Shown here: one piece after another, positions 1 through 12,000 of the stretch
How positions within the stretch are numbered: position 1 is the stretch's first letter
How the letters are laid out: each line of letters opens with the position of its first letter
From: Mytilus edulis
Taxonomy: Eukaryota; Mollusca; Bivalvia; Mytilida; Mytilidae
Length of the DNA stretch: 64,000 bases
Direction of reading: 5' to 3'
NCBI RefSeq assembly: GCF_963676685.1
Contig: NC_092348.1
Coordinates: 27,503,386 to 27,567,385 of the forward strand
Notes under the pieces: model-generated
Told to the model about the DNA's origin: nothing
The model's database searches: none
Seen by the model: the letters and a program-made list of their open reading frames with translations, nothing else
Made by a program: the position numbers and the translations under genes

Positions 1-533
1 ACTCAAAACGCGCATCTTGAAGTAATGCACATTTCGACATATACAGGCTAACATTTTTCAGTGTTTTTGGGATCTTTAACATTATAGTTAGTAAGAGTAA
101 TACTTATCAATCTGCATCTTTCATATAAACATCTTACATCTGTTTACAAAAAGCAAAATCATCTTCAATGCGCAATATCGAGAAAAAACGTACACAATGT
201 TCAACTGAACCCCTGTTATATGATATGAATACTAGTAACTGATTGGTTGAAAAGACAGATCTTTGTGTGGAGCATATGTTTTGCAGTGATAAGAAACCCA
301 AAAGGAACAGTTATGGCTCACTTTTCTTTTATGCACAATTTAAATGTTATGATGGAAACTTAAATAAAATATCCATAAACTCTAACAACACAATCAGGGG
401 TGGCAAATACATATAGTATTCGCATTTCTCAAAGTTAGTCCTTTTAATCTAGAACCATGTACATCTAGTACATTAAATGCTATTACGAGCTTAGTTGTAT
501 ATTAAATGCATGCGCAAGACTTAATTGGTATAC

Positions 534-716
534 CATCAAACTGGCCAGGAATACGAATGTAGGCGTTGACAAGGTTACTATAAGGAAATTCTTCCCAGTT
601 GACATATCCATCTTATATGTCTTCACTACTGCACATGGGGAATGTATGACCTTCTGTTGTGTTAGCTGATAACGACATTATGTTAAACTGTGAAATGTAA
701 ACACTTAAACCACTCC
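534..716 (-). pseudogene. Pentraxin/LamG-like exon 3, duplicate copy with premature stop
   Basis: This exon is homologous to 11725-11907 and has the same length (183 bp, phase 1 to 1) with a clean acceptor at 717-718. In frame it carries a TAA at 613-615 where the sister copy has GAA, which removes roughly the last 26 codons. A cysteine near the end (CAG TGT GAT in the sister) is TTT here. Read through, it would continue past a GTATAC donor to the ancestral TAA at 502-504. The copy is probably dead. Confidence 0.8.
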
Positions 717-1215
717 CTGATTTAAAAAAACCCCAAATATTTAACTAGGTTAAACGTATGCATTATTTTTTAACTGTTCATTCATATCTAATAAAGCAAC
801 ATCATTAGTAATTAAATTCACTACGGTTAACTGAATGTGAAGGGTAAATGTTTGTGTAAAAATTAAAAAATCAGAATTCCGTTTTTATACTTTATCACAA
901 CTCATGAAATATAACTGACCAATAGAGACTATAAAAAAGGAGAAGTTGTATGATTTGATATTCATATGTATTAGTTATGTATGTTTTCTTGTTAAAGATG
1001 GTTCTTAAATTTTCTTCACATATTTTATAGTTTGTTCATTGTTTGTGCTGTTACTGCTTTCTTGGAGGTCAGTGTTTCTTTTGGTCCGTTGTTTTCCTCT
1101 TAAAGTTGATGTGTTTCCATCGATTCAAACTTGTTACCCGTATTTGTTTTTGCCAAATTACATTATGACTATTGACCAGAAGTAAGCTATACTCTAAAAA
1201 ATACCCCATATATAC

Positions 1216-1379
1216 CTCCTAATGTAATATTTAAGCCGGATATCTCATCTACATCAAAGTTGATCAATGTTCTGAATAATTCTTCCCTATCAATATATAT
1301 AATGGTAAAATTCTGTTTCACATGTATCTCAACATACACCCATCGTTGACACAAATCTTCTGGCATCTGTACGGTCTTA
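1216..1379 (-). pseudogene. Pentraxin/LamG-like exon 2, duplicate copy (frame open)
   Basis: The exon is 164 bp, phase 2 to 1, the same length as 12410-12573, and is open throughout. The translation has the LamG/pentraxin pattern of a Cys-x-x-Trp strand, a YIDRE hairpin where pentraxins have Y-x-D-G, and SGLNITLGG at the end. It is intact itself, but its module has a stop in the next exon, so it is grouped with a pseudogene copy. Confidence 0.75.
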
Positions 1380-1892
1380 CTAAAAGGAAAACTACTGATA
1401 TGAATAAAACCGTTATATTTAGATTAATGCTAAATTGCTTATCGGAATAATATGGGGAACATGTACTTTGACTTCAGATTTGGTGACATGAAGAAAGACA
1501 ACTCTTTTCTAGAAAAAAATAGTTCATAACTTTTTCAATATACTTGCAAATATATTTTTTTTGTGTCTTTTTTTTTAACTAGTACACATAGTTCTTTCTC
1601 TTTCGTTACTTATATGAAAATGTTTTGATACTGAACAAGTTTTCACGTGAGAATATATATTTTGTAGCAATGAAGTATATCCTGATTTTAAATATCAAAA
1701 CTATTCCGAATAAAATGTTTGAGAGTCTTTAATCGATAGATCTTTTGTTTAACGTTGAACAGATTTATTGTAAAATCGAGAATAACAACCAAAGAATTTT
1801 GAAAAATAATATCCAAAAGCACGGAACTGCAAGTAATAAACTAAAGTCGGTAAGCAGCTTGTCTATTAAAATATTGAAACAGTTTTTCTTAC

Positions 1893-2082
1893 TTGTAAAT
1901 TACTACTTGTTTTACATCTAGCTCCAAAAGAGTAACCACGTCTGAGGATAACCGAAAGATGGTTCCAGAGGAGTTCGTGTCACATTTTGCATGCAATGTT
2001 ATCAAGAAAGGGAAAGATATGGTCGATATCTCTAGATCCGTATAACTATCCTCTGACATATTAGGAAACCCTTTGTCAAAAT
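1893..2082 (-). pseudogene. Pentraxin/LamG-like exon 1, duplicate copy (frame open)
   Basis: The exon is 190 bp, phase 1 to 2, the same length as 13086-13275, with a pyrimidine-rich acceptor and a GTAAGA donor. It encodes the N-terminal strand of the domain (FPNMS, then a Ser/Phe-rich core and one Cys). It is open, with a moderate number of substitutions relative to the sister copy. Confidence 0.75.
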
Positions 2083-2285
2083 CTACAAATAGACAAAATA
2101 TTTGTTTCTGAAAGTTTGTGGTTGGGGTTTAATGTGTTTTTTTTTAAATATAATAATCAAACATAGCTATCTATGTTTTGCTATATAAATTATAACTACA
2201 ACAGTTCTTAGTCGCTAACACTGCTGCTGGACTGTTAGCTTCAGAGGTAAGCATTAGCTCATTATTTTTGATAATATCATTACTT

Positions 2286-2443
2286 GGTGGGGTTCGTGTT
2301 GTTTATTCTTTAGTTTTCTATGTTGTGTCGTGTGTGCTGTTGTTTGTTTGTTTTTTTTCATTTTTAGCCATGGCGTTGTCAGTTTGTTTTAGATTTATGA
2401 GTTTGACTGTCCCTTTGGTATCTTTCGTCCCTCTTTTATATAA
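2286..2443 (+). repeat. Interspersed repeat R3 inserted in the left duplicate
   Basis: About 158 bp, starting near GGTGGGGTTCGTGTTG and ending TCGTCCCTCTTTTA. The matching place in the right duplicate (about 13474) lacks it, so the pair shows an occupied and an empty site. Other copies or fragments lie near 15125, 25195, 26870, 41395, 42110, 54731 and 57240. I see no coding capacity; it behaves like a short non-autonomous element. Confidence 0.7.
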
Positions 2444-2631
2444 AATAACCTTTTTTTAAAGTTCGGAGCAACTTCTTTTGAAATTAGCTGGGACTTCCGA
2501 AAAATTATTATTTTTCTGTCCTTTTGGGTATGTATCGAGTACCTTTACAATCATAACCTTCAACATATATGTTTGGTTAATACGTTCATCATGAGAGCAA
2601 ATGTCTGTTTCGAATATTAACAAGAATTTCT

Positions 2632-2700
2632 TACCAAAGCATTCCTACACATTACTTCTACTTTCCAGTAGTGTAATTTTTCTACCAGGACAAAGATGAA
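2632..2700 (-). pseudogene. GCC2/GCC3 exon end fragment, first relic
   Basis: This piece matches the donor-proximal end of the GCC2 exon at 13872-14033 (the strand giving SECFG followed by GTAAGA), then loses similarity. It belongs to the left duplicate of the pentraxin module. The frame is not maintained. Confidence 0.6.
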
Positions 2701-2835
2701 AAAAACTTGCACGTGAAATCTGTTTGAAAAAATGACTATTTTTATTATTGCTGTGGTCATTTATATTCCATGAACTGCATCTCAAAAGCATATTTCTTTT
2801 TCTCAAATGCCTCGTTTGACTATTAATAATAATTT

Positions 2836-2925
2836 CTTACCAAAGCATTCTGACACATCACTTTTACTTTCCAGTAATGTCATTTAGTTTCCAATGTGAA
2901 CCATTTGAACAGAGAACATGAGCAT
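2836..2925 (-). pseudogene. GCC2/GCC3 exon end fragment, second relic
   Basis: A second, separate copy of the same exon end as at 2632-2700, about 205 bp away, again including the SECFG codons and the donor. It contains in-frame stops. The two relics show that the end of this exon was duplicated locally and then decayed. Confidence 0.6.
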
Positions 2926-3014
2926 TCTTAAAACGATAGGACGATTCATAGTTAGTGACGTCTCAATACTGTTATGAGAAATTTGTTTGTAAGAAATTAT
3001 TTTACATACGATAA

Positions 3015-3057
3015 TCAATTTATTTTGTCAAAGAGTTCCCCCGATTTCAGAAACCAC
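3015..3057 (-). CDS. Candidate last exon (cytoplasmic tail) of locus A
   Basis: After the transmembrane exon (ending in phase 2), an acceptor at 3058-3059 would open a 43-bp exon in the matching phase. It gives a 13-residue tail beginning with Trp and holding GELFDKIN, then TGA at 3015-3017. The paralogous tail of locus C also ends shortly after a Trp and an LF pair. This rests only on phase and position and could be chance. Confidence 0.25.
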
Positions 3058-6000
3058 CTCTCAAAAATATAGTATTGAAAGTATTCAAATAGAACATACA
3101 AATTTTATTTAAGTTGAAGACAAAATAAAGATGAAAAAGATGTTCAATCAAAACCACAATTTGTAGTCATCATACAATCTTAGGAGGAAAAAGGAAAAGA
3201 AAGAAAAAAACCGGAATCAACTGTCAACAAAGCACTACTCACACTACAGATTGACTTACACGATCTATAAAAAAAAACCACATTGTTGATCTCAGATGCC
3301 CTTGCAGGGTCAACAGTAAGAACTCTAGTAATGACACCCCAACAAACAAACAATTTTAGCTACTGAAAATACAGTACGTCTAACATGTAATAAACTAAAA
3401 TGATTTTTTAATATTTTTGATATGTTGCGACACCAAACAAACCTTACATCATATGTAAGCAAATTACACTGACTTATTACGCATACATAATGTATTCATA
3501 CATACCGTTTCCGTCTAGAAATGATAATTAGAATAACGATTATCATGAAAATGATAAGGGACACCAATATGCCAATAATCAATACCAACGTTGTTAAACC
3601 TGTAAAAAAACCCATCAAAAAACAATTAAATTATAAATCGGATAATTAACAGCAAGAATGGTGCAGTATTTGTAAGATTTGAACTTTTAAATATCTCTGG
3701 TTCACGAGAAGATATTGATTTTATTGTATAATGTTAAAAAGTTAAATAATGTAAAAGGAAAACTTGACACTTACATAGGCAAAATGACGTTTTAAATCGT
3801 AAGGTATTGACCACTTTTAGAAAAGAAAAAAAAACTACAGAAATTGCAGTATAAGAAATAATAGAAGAATGGTAATAGATATACACATGATAATACTTAA
3901 AGCGGCATTAGTTAAGTATCTGAACAGTTCTCGAATAGTATAATTTATGATGTTGACATTTTATTTGCTTTGTATAGTGAATATGCCTCTTAAATAGTTG
4001 TCGGAACTAAAAGTGCTCATCTGGACTCCAGTATACTTAACTGCATTATTCAATTAGATGATGTCCATTTACCGAATTGATCATTAAAAATAAATGACAT
4101 GTAGATCACTTATATCCCATTACAAGATGCAGCTAGGTCTTTTGTTTTTACAATTTCAAAGATTATGTAAACGTTCACGTTTCTGTTGTATCACTGACTA
4201 AATTTTCAAATATGTTATTGGGTTAAGGTCGTTGTATTTAATGTTTTTGTGGTCATCCACAACATAGGATCTGTATGATTTAAACCTATAACTACTAAAA
4301 TCTTAAATCTTAAAGCTGAGTCATAAATAACAGGAGAAAGAACTGATAACTATGGCAAACTCCTTTCATTAACACAGTTAACAAATATGTTGAATTGTAG
4401 TTGCTTTTCCATCATGGTAATTTGATTTTATCATTAATCGTTCGCTTTGTCGGTGATAACCGTAGCTCGTGTTATATCACCAAGTAAAAGAAAATCCATA
4501 CAATAAATAGAGAAAAGATAGATTGCTTTACTTATACATTACTTACGATACGTACGAGTGTCTGTTTCATCAGTTGCAGTTGATTCTGAAAGAAGTTGAG
4601 AAATAAATATTAGAAAATTTATTGCAAGAAATAAAACAAACGAAGCCTTGATAACATATTCAATGTTTATAGATATATATATGTATATGTATGTTTATGG
4701 CGTGAAATAATATTCAGTTTAACATTTATTTATATAATCGTTTATCAATAATTCTACAAATGTATGCAATAAGGACACATAAAGACTCACGGTTACAATC
4801 ATATATAGAAACTGAGCTAGTTCCTCCAGTAGTTGTTCCCGTTGGACAAAACAAAATGTCTGGCCTGTCAATAGCTGGTATGTCCCGACACTACACGGTA
4901 AACATTCTTCAATTGATAGATAATGACCAATACTGCAAGGAACTGAAGAAAATGAAATAACAAATGAATTGTCCATTGGGAATACAAATTAATGTTTACA
5001 AATTCAAATGCAATTACATATTACGAGAGTGACGCATATAATGTTTTAAACACAATCCAACCGTACCAAAAATGAAATTAGAAGCCTTTGTTTTTGTTTT
5101 TTGTTTTTGTACCTTTTGAGTGTTACTTTTTTGTTTTTTAAATTAACCAAATGGAAAATAACAATTTAAAGGGAGGAACATAAAAAATAAACTATAAGAC
5201 GAAAATATGGATATATGGGGAGCAACATATTTTAAGTAATGGTCATATATCATATATGTACGCGTAAGTATATCTAGAAAGCAAATAAAAAACTGAGGGA
5301 ATCGAAAATAATGAGATCAAGTGCGTCGATGGATAAGCATCCCCGTCTATTCTATTCTTACACCCCACTCATTACCCAGTTACTTGGGAATTGGACTAGA
5401 AGTAAAATTATAGATATGACTACAAACCTGATACCTAAAGAAATAAGACTACAAGTCGCTACACAATTTGAGATGGTCACCGTAAAACTTGTAATGTCGA
5501 TTTCAGTCGTGTTTCTCATAGATCAGTTGGAGCAGATACAAAACACTGTTCAACATCAAAATCACACGAGTAATCTTAGATGCTCCAGATTGGTAAATAT
5601 ATCTTGCTCTAAATATGGCACGTGTCACTGTTTATGGTAAGTGTAAATTCGATAATAAGTCTAAATAGAATATGCCCCAAACGGGACCCACTTACGGAGT
5701 TGTGGCTGCTATACATGTAAATATCCGTGATGATCTGTGAAACTTGAAACTGATACTGCATAACGATAAACTAAAATGATGATGGTGTTCCTAAAGCTTT
5801 CAATTAGATTTCTCTAAATTTACCAACATGAATACTAGTTTAAAAGCAGAGATGTCTAAACACGTCTAATCGCAAAATTCATCGCTGTTTATGGTAAGTG
5901 TAAATTCGATAATAAGTCTAAATAGAATATGCCCCAAACGGGACCCACTTACGGAGTTGTGGCTGCTATACATGTAAATATCCGTGATGATCTGTGAAAC

Positions 6001-9000
6001 TTGAAACTGATACTGCATAACGATAAACTAAAATGATGATGGTGTTCCTAAAGCTTTCAATTAGATTTCTCTAAATTTACCAACATGAATACTAGTTTAA
6101 AAGCAGGGATGTCTAAACACGTCTAATCGCAAAATTCATCTAACGTAAATTTGCTTAGTAATTTATACCTTTATAAACAGGGAATTTAAGGAAGTAAAAT
6201 TACAAATCACTGACTACCGAGTTCATAATGAACACGGCGAGAACTCGGCGACTAACAATACTTCTGCAGTGATAGATACCTATTGCTAGAAAATAAAGAT
6301 ATTGCTGGCGCAAATACAAAATGACAATCCTGGTACAATGTATCTTCGATGAATTAATCCATATATTTCGGACGTCCAAAGCGCTTCTCTGGAAATAGAA
6401 ACGCAGGTCTGGAATATTGTACCAACTTGAAGAAACTGGACCCTTTATGCAGGTGCTGCTGAAATATTTCTGATTCGAAATGTTAAGTTCATAATTGGTA
6501 GCTGGAATTATGTCTTTTGTCGTTATGGTTCGTTCTAGAATCAAATTCTAGATGTTAATCTAGATATGAAAATAACTAACTGCATCTGTTGTATGCTTTA
6601 TTTCAAGTTCAATTGAATAGATACAGCTTTTATTTTTCTCAATACAAAATAATCTATTGAGAGTAACGTGAAGTTTTGAACGCTAACTTTCCAATTCTTG
6701 AACAAATATTGAATGTTGAAAATCGAATGTTGAAAACGAATGTTGAATGTTGAAAACGATTGTTGAATGTTGAAAACGAATGTTGAATGTTGAAAACGAA
6801 TGTTGAATATTGAAAACGAATGTTGAACGTTGAATGATAAAAAAATCGAAAACAAGAATGTGCCAATTGATCCAATGTACAGGGATGACCCATCCTACTA
6901 TCATTTTCTACGTTCAGCGGACTGTGAAAACGGGATAAAAACTCTAGTTTGGCATTAAAATTAGAAAGATCATATCATAAGGAACATGTATACAAAGTTT
7001 CATGTTGATTGGATTTCAACTTCAACAAAAACTACCTCGACCAACAATTTTAACCTGAGTCGGGACAGACGGACGACTGGACGAACGAACAGACAGACGA
7101 ACGGACGGAACGGACGAACGGACAGAACGGACTAACGGACGGAACGATCGATCAGACCAGAAAACATAATGCCCATAAATAGGGAATACAAATGTTCATT
7201 AATGTTGCACGTTGAAATCGAATGTTTAATGTTAAAATGAATGCTAAAAAACTTAAAAATGAATGTTGAACATGTTGAATGGTGAATGTTGAACCAGCTT
7301 GACATCCATCAACTTTCTTAAACTTATAATTCTTGCAATTTACAGAATAGACTGTTTTGGATTTTTAAATGTCTCAAATGTTCTACATTGTTATTTTTTT
7401 AAACGTTCAATCACAAGCAAACTTGATGAAGGTGTTTCAAAAAGCCTTTGGGATGAACACTGTATTTTTTAGATTAGTTTTTTTTCCTATTAAAATACTT
7501 TTCATCAGTAAATGTTAGATTATAGATAAATAGGGTACACGTTCTTGTATTTATCCTTATTGTTTATTTGAATAAAAAATATTTCAAATAAACTCAATAT
7601 ACACATGTATATTCTAATCTTACCACAAAACGCCACGTTAGCAATAGAACCAGATGGACACATTAACCAACTGTCTGAGGTCGATTGATTCTGTTTGATG
7701 TGGTAGGTATTGTTACCCAGGAGAATATTAAACGATTGACCATTGTTTTCTAGAGACTTCATTTCCGCAACAGCATTTGCAAGTCCATAGTAGCATGTCT
7801 GTGTGTCATCTTAAATAAATAAGTGTGAATAGGAAAGTTGAAATTCGTTATCGCAAATACATTTGTTCAAACCTCATACTAAATGGTGGAGTAAGACGCC
7901 ATATCAAGGTGATGGAATCGAATGAATTCTAAATTGAGCGAGATCGGATTTGTTCGACGGGATAACCGTCAGCCTCTATGCGAATCTAGAATCAGTCAAA
8001 CTATGACAATCGAGAATAGGAGATAGTCGTTGAAGTTGCAGATTTGACCACAATTTTGGGTATCTACGACTGCAAATGTCGCTAGTGAGGTGAGACACAC
8101 TATTCTTACATTAAGTCCCGTGACACTTTCTATTTTGTTGTAGCGCGCTGCGAAATTCGTAATTTGTAGGCGTTGTGAACACTACGGTGGTTCAGTCTTG
8201 GATTAAAGATATAAAGACATCAATTACTTTGATAAACCTTCATAGAATTGCATAAAAATTTAGACAAGACTGGAGCTTATAAGTCCATTGTTAGTATCCA
8301 GAGAAAAGTTTGAAAATTTATATGCAAACTCTTTGGTATTTAACATATAAAAGGTCTTAAAGTTTGGGCAATCAACATAACCAATGACAGGGCTAATAGT
8401 TCTGCGGAACCTTAATCGAGCTTTTTGTATAATTGTCAAAATTTTACCAAATATTGTACTTCATACATACGAATGTAATGAAAAACGGGAGTATACTCAA
8501 ATGTTCTGATTCCATTTTTGTAATACAATAATACCTTGTTCTGACTTTTTATTTGTTCCTGATACGAACATACAAAGATGTCAATTTCAGAAAAAAACAT
8601 ATGCACATATGATAAGGATTTGAGTTGCTTAGTCCTTTTTTGAAAATAGATTGTAGTCACAAAGATACTACCTATATTGAACTAATCATATTTTGTAACG
8701 TGAAGGAAAAACCGAAAAAAAAGACGAATGAAAAATAGTCAATCACTTTTCAGTCTAAGCTACAAAAATAAAATTGTGAACATCTTTACAAACACCCAGA
8801 CTTTTATAAGTATTATTCTAAACTATCCAAATCTTACGTTTTGTGGTATTGCAGGCGATGGTAACAGAATATCCAATATAAACATTGTTGATATTACGCC
8901 TGGTACGCTGATAATTTTCATTACAATTATGAATCTCATAGTTTGTCATAATGCAAGATGCTGACATATAACATGACAACTGTTTATATCCATTGCTTAT

Positions 9001-12000
9001 TTTTGAAGCTATTGCCATTTCTGTTTCACTGTCACATTCCAATAAGTCGTAAAAAGAAGTATAGTTCACATAAACCATTAACGACTCTTGAATATCTAAA
9101 AGCAAAAAATGTATTAAAAAACGAACATTTGCATAATTGATCATGAGTACCATACATTTAATAAAAAGTCGCCCACAAATGAAGATTAAAATGATTTTGG
9201 AAATCGCATGATTGAAAACCTTCTATTTTTTATTAATTAGCATGAGGAGTTGTCATTTAAACAGAGAAAATTCTATATTTGCAATAAGTTTACCCGTATA
9301 AACAATCTAAACGATTACTTACTGGAGCAAGATGGTAGTCGTGCATATGGATTTTCCTCTGTTTGAAAATCCCACAAATGGAATGTTTCATTTCCACACC
9401 GATAATGAGGCCTGACATCCTCATTCGTTGCAGAATAGGGAAGAGTGATGTGTAGGTTGGAGTTCAAGGCATTCTTAAATGATAAAAAGAATTCATATAC
9501 GTCTATATCACTTTATGATAATGGTTATTGCATACAACAACAATAAATCCCTCAGTTTAAGATAAAAAGATTGTTTCAGAATAAATATGTTTAAACTATC
9601 AAAATCATAGCTATTACATGTGCAATAAAGAACTGCAATACGACTATTGATAAACCAATTTGTCTTTACGCTCCTAACTGAATATTTTAAACAGTTTGTC
9701 TCTAGCAGAAAAAAAAAGATATCAGTTACTCAGAAAAGGAATGGATGATCTAGACCGACGTCCGGTTAATTTTCAGTGGTTGTGTTTTATGATTGCTGAA
9801 CCGATTTGTTGGGATCGAATTTTGTGATGAAAGAATATCTTGTAATTCCCCGTAACTTCTTCAACCTTTTCTGAACTATAGAGCTTGACATATGTTTGTT
9901 TCATAGAGTGTTGAACAATGCCTGTCTATTTTTATCGGATTTTTTGTCACAGGTTTTCCATTGATGTATACTCTTCACCTCCTCTTTTTAGAACTCTAAA
10001 GTTTTACTGGTACCTGGACATGGGTCTAAAGTACAGTTCCCAATTTCTGTATCAGTTCCATTACATGTTTGGCCTCCATTATCAGGGAGAGGATTAGAAC
10101 AAGATCTGCCTCTATGTCGTGTCCCATTTCCACAACTAGTAGAACATTCAGTCCAATTATCCCAATGAGTCCATTCACCATCAACTAAATACATGAATAA
10201 GTGTGGTGGTAGAAAAAAGTAAAATCATAAATATACTGAACTCCGATGAAAATTCAAAATGAAAATTCTCTAATCAAATGCCAAACCAAAAGCCCAAGCA
10301 CATCAAACGAACGGATAGCAACTGTCTAATCCGAGTGAATGAAGAGTTTCGATATCCAAGTCTAGTTTTGCTGTTGTAATATTTACAGTCTAGTGGTTTA
10401 ATGAAACTACAATTTACACACTATTCGCAATTAAAAATGTCTTTTCAGTGTTCATCTACATGTAAAAATGATATAAATGTCTAACTTAACATGATCCATA
10501 ATTTCCTTTTGTTTGATGTCCGGAAAATTACTTCAATAGTACTATATATGCAGTAAACTATAAGAAGAAATTATACCAACCTACAGAAATTTCACAAAGC
10601 CTTCCCGTATATTTATAACTGCACAGACACGAATAAGCTGAAATACCGTCCACACATGTAGCTTTATTCTGGCATACATTAGCGATACAATCGTCGATAT
10701 TAACATCACAGTTTGATCCAATAAATCCCCTTTGTCACTTACATCTGTAGCCTCATAGTCGGTACACGTCCCGTGTATAAAAGGATTACTCATACAGTCA
10801 GCTATAGCTGCACATAAAGAAATGACACAGTATTAATCGTCTATGACTTTGTTTAAAAAATGGAGTCTAACGCAAACTCAAAACGCGCATCTTGAAGTAA
10901 TGCACATTTCAACATATACAGGCTAACATTTTTCAGTGTTTTGGGGATCTTTAACATTATAGTTAGTAAGAGTAATACTTATCAATCTGCATCTTTCATA
11001 TAAACATCTTACTTCTGTTTGCAAAAAGCAAAATCATCTTCAATGCGCAATATCTAGAAAAAACGTAACTGAACCCCTGTTTTATGATATGAATACTAGT
11101 AACTGATGGGTTGAAAAGACAGTTCTTTGTGTATAGCATATGTTTTGCAATGATAAGAAACCCAAAAGGAACAGTTATAGCTCATTTTTCCTTTATGCAC
11201 AATTTAAATGTTATGACGGAAACTTAAATCAAATATCCATAAACTCTAACAACACAATCAGGGGTGGCAAATACATATAGTATTCGCATTTCTCAATATA
11301 ACTATGGTTCTAAATAGCATACATAAAAGTTTCAATCTGAGTTACACTAAAATATGCATAATTTAAAAATTAAACTTTCGAAATCAAATGTATTGTTCAT
11401 CGGGTTAAATACACATATCCATAATCGTTAAAACATTTAGAAATTACAAGTCAGTGATAATTGTGTGGTATTGAAATTAAAATATAGAAGCTAGTTTGAT
11501 TCATGCTTGAGTTTTTTTTCTATTCTGAGTGATTCAGTTGAAAACTTGAAACATTTAAAGAGTCAAAATGTAAAACGGTTCTTGAGGAGCATTCGTTTAC
11601 AGTTACCTGCGAATGTACACTTAAGTTAGTCCTTTTAATCTAGAACCATGTACATCTAGTACATTAAATGCTATTACGAGCTTAGCTGTATATTAAATGC
11701 ATGCACAAGACTTAATTGGTATACCATCACACTGGCCAGGAATACGAATGTAGGCGTTGACAAGGTTACTATAAGAAAAGTCTTCCCAGTTGACATATCC
11801 ATCTTCTATGTCTTCACTACTGCACATGGGGAATGTATGACCTTCTGTTGAGTTAGCTGCTAATGACCTTACATTAAACTGTGAAATGTAGCCACTAAAA
11901 CCACTCCCTGATTTAAAAAAAAATAATTTAACTAGGTTAAACGTATGCATTATTTTTGAACTGTTCATTCATATCAAATAAAGCAACATCATTAGTAATT

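Larger units (their letters stand above)
1..2925 (-). repeat. Left copy of the duplicated pentraxin module
   Basis: This stretch aligns by eye almost continuously with 10876-13960 and carries the same three pentraxin-type exons in the same order on the minus strand. It is cut off by the window edge, so its left limit is unknown. It differs by a 158-bp interspersed repeat at about 2286-2443, by lacking the roughly 318 bp found at 11297-11615, and by many point changes. It lies beyond the transmembrane exon of locus A, so it is a displaced partial copy and not an exon set in its normal place. Confidence 0.85.

Noticed and set aside
4760..4960. Plus-strand ORF over the damaged GCC2 exon
   Set aside because: It is antisense to a Cys-rich exon with good splice sites on the minus strand.
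5311..5640. 109-codon plus-strand ORF
   Set aside because: It shows no domain, no protein-like composition and overlaps the start of a tandem duplication; it is probably a chance ORF.
6598..6904. Three overlapping minus ORFs rich in Phe, Asn and Gln
   Set aside because: They are translations of the 20-bp minisatellite in three frames.
11693..11695. Taking the TAA after the pentraxin exon as the only end of locus A
   Set aside because: An in-phase donor 24 bp before it joins exactly to the next EGF exon, and the paralogue order supports continuation; the stop is kept as an alternative.
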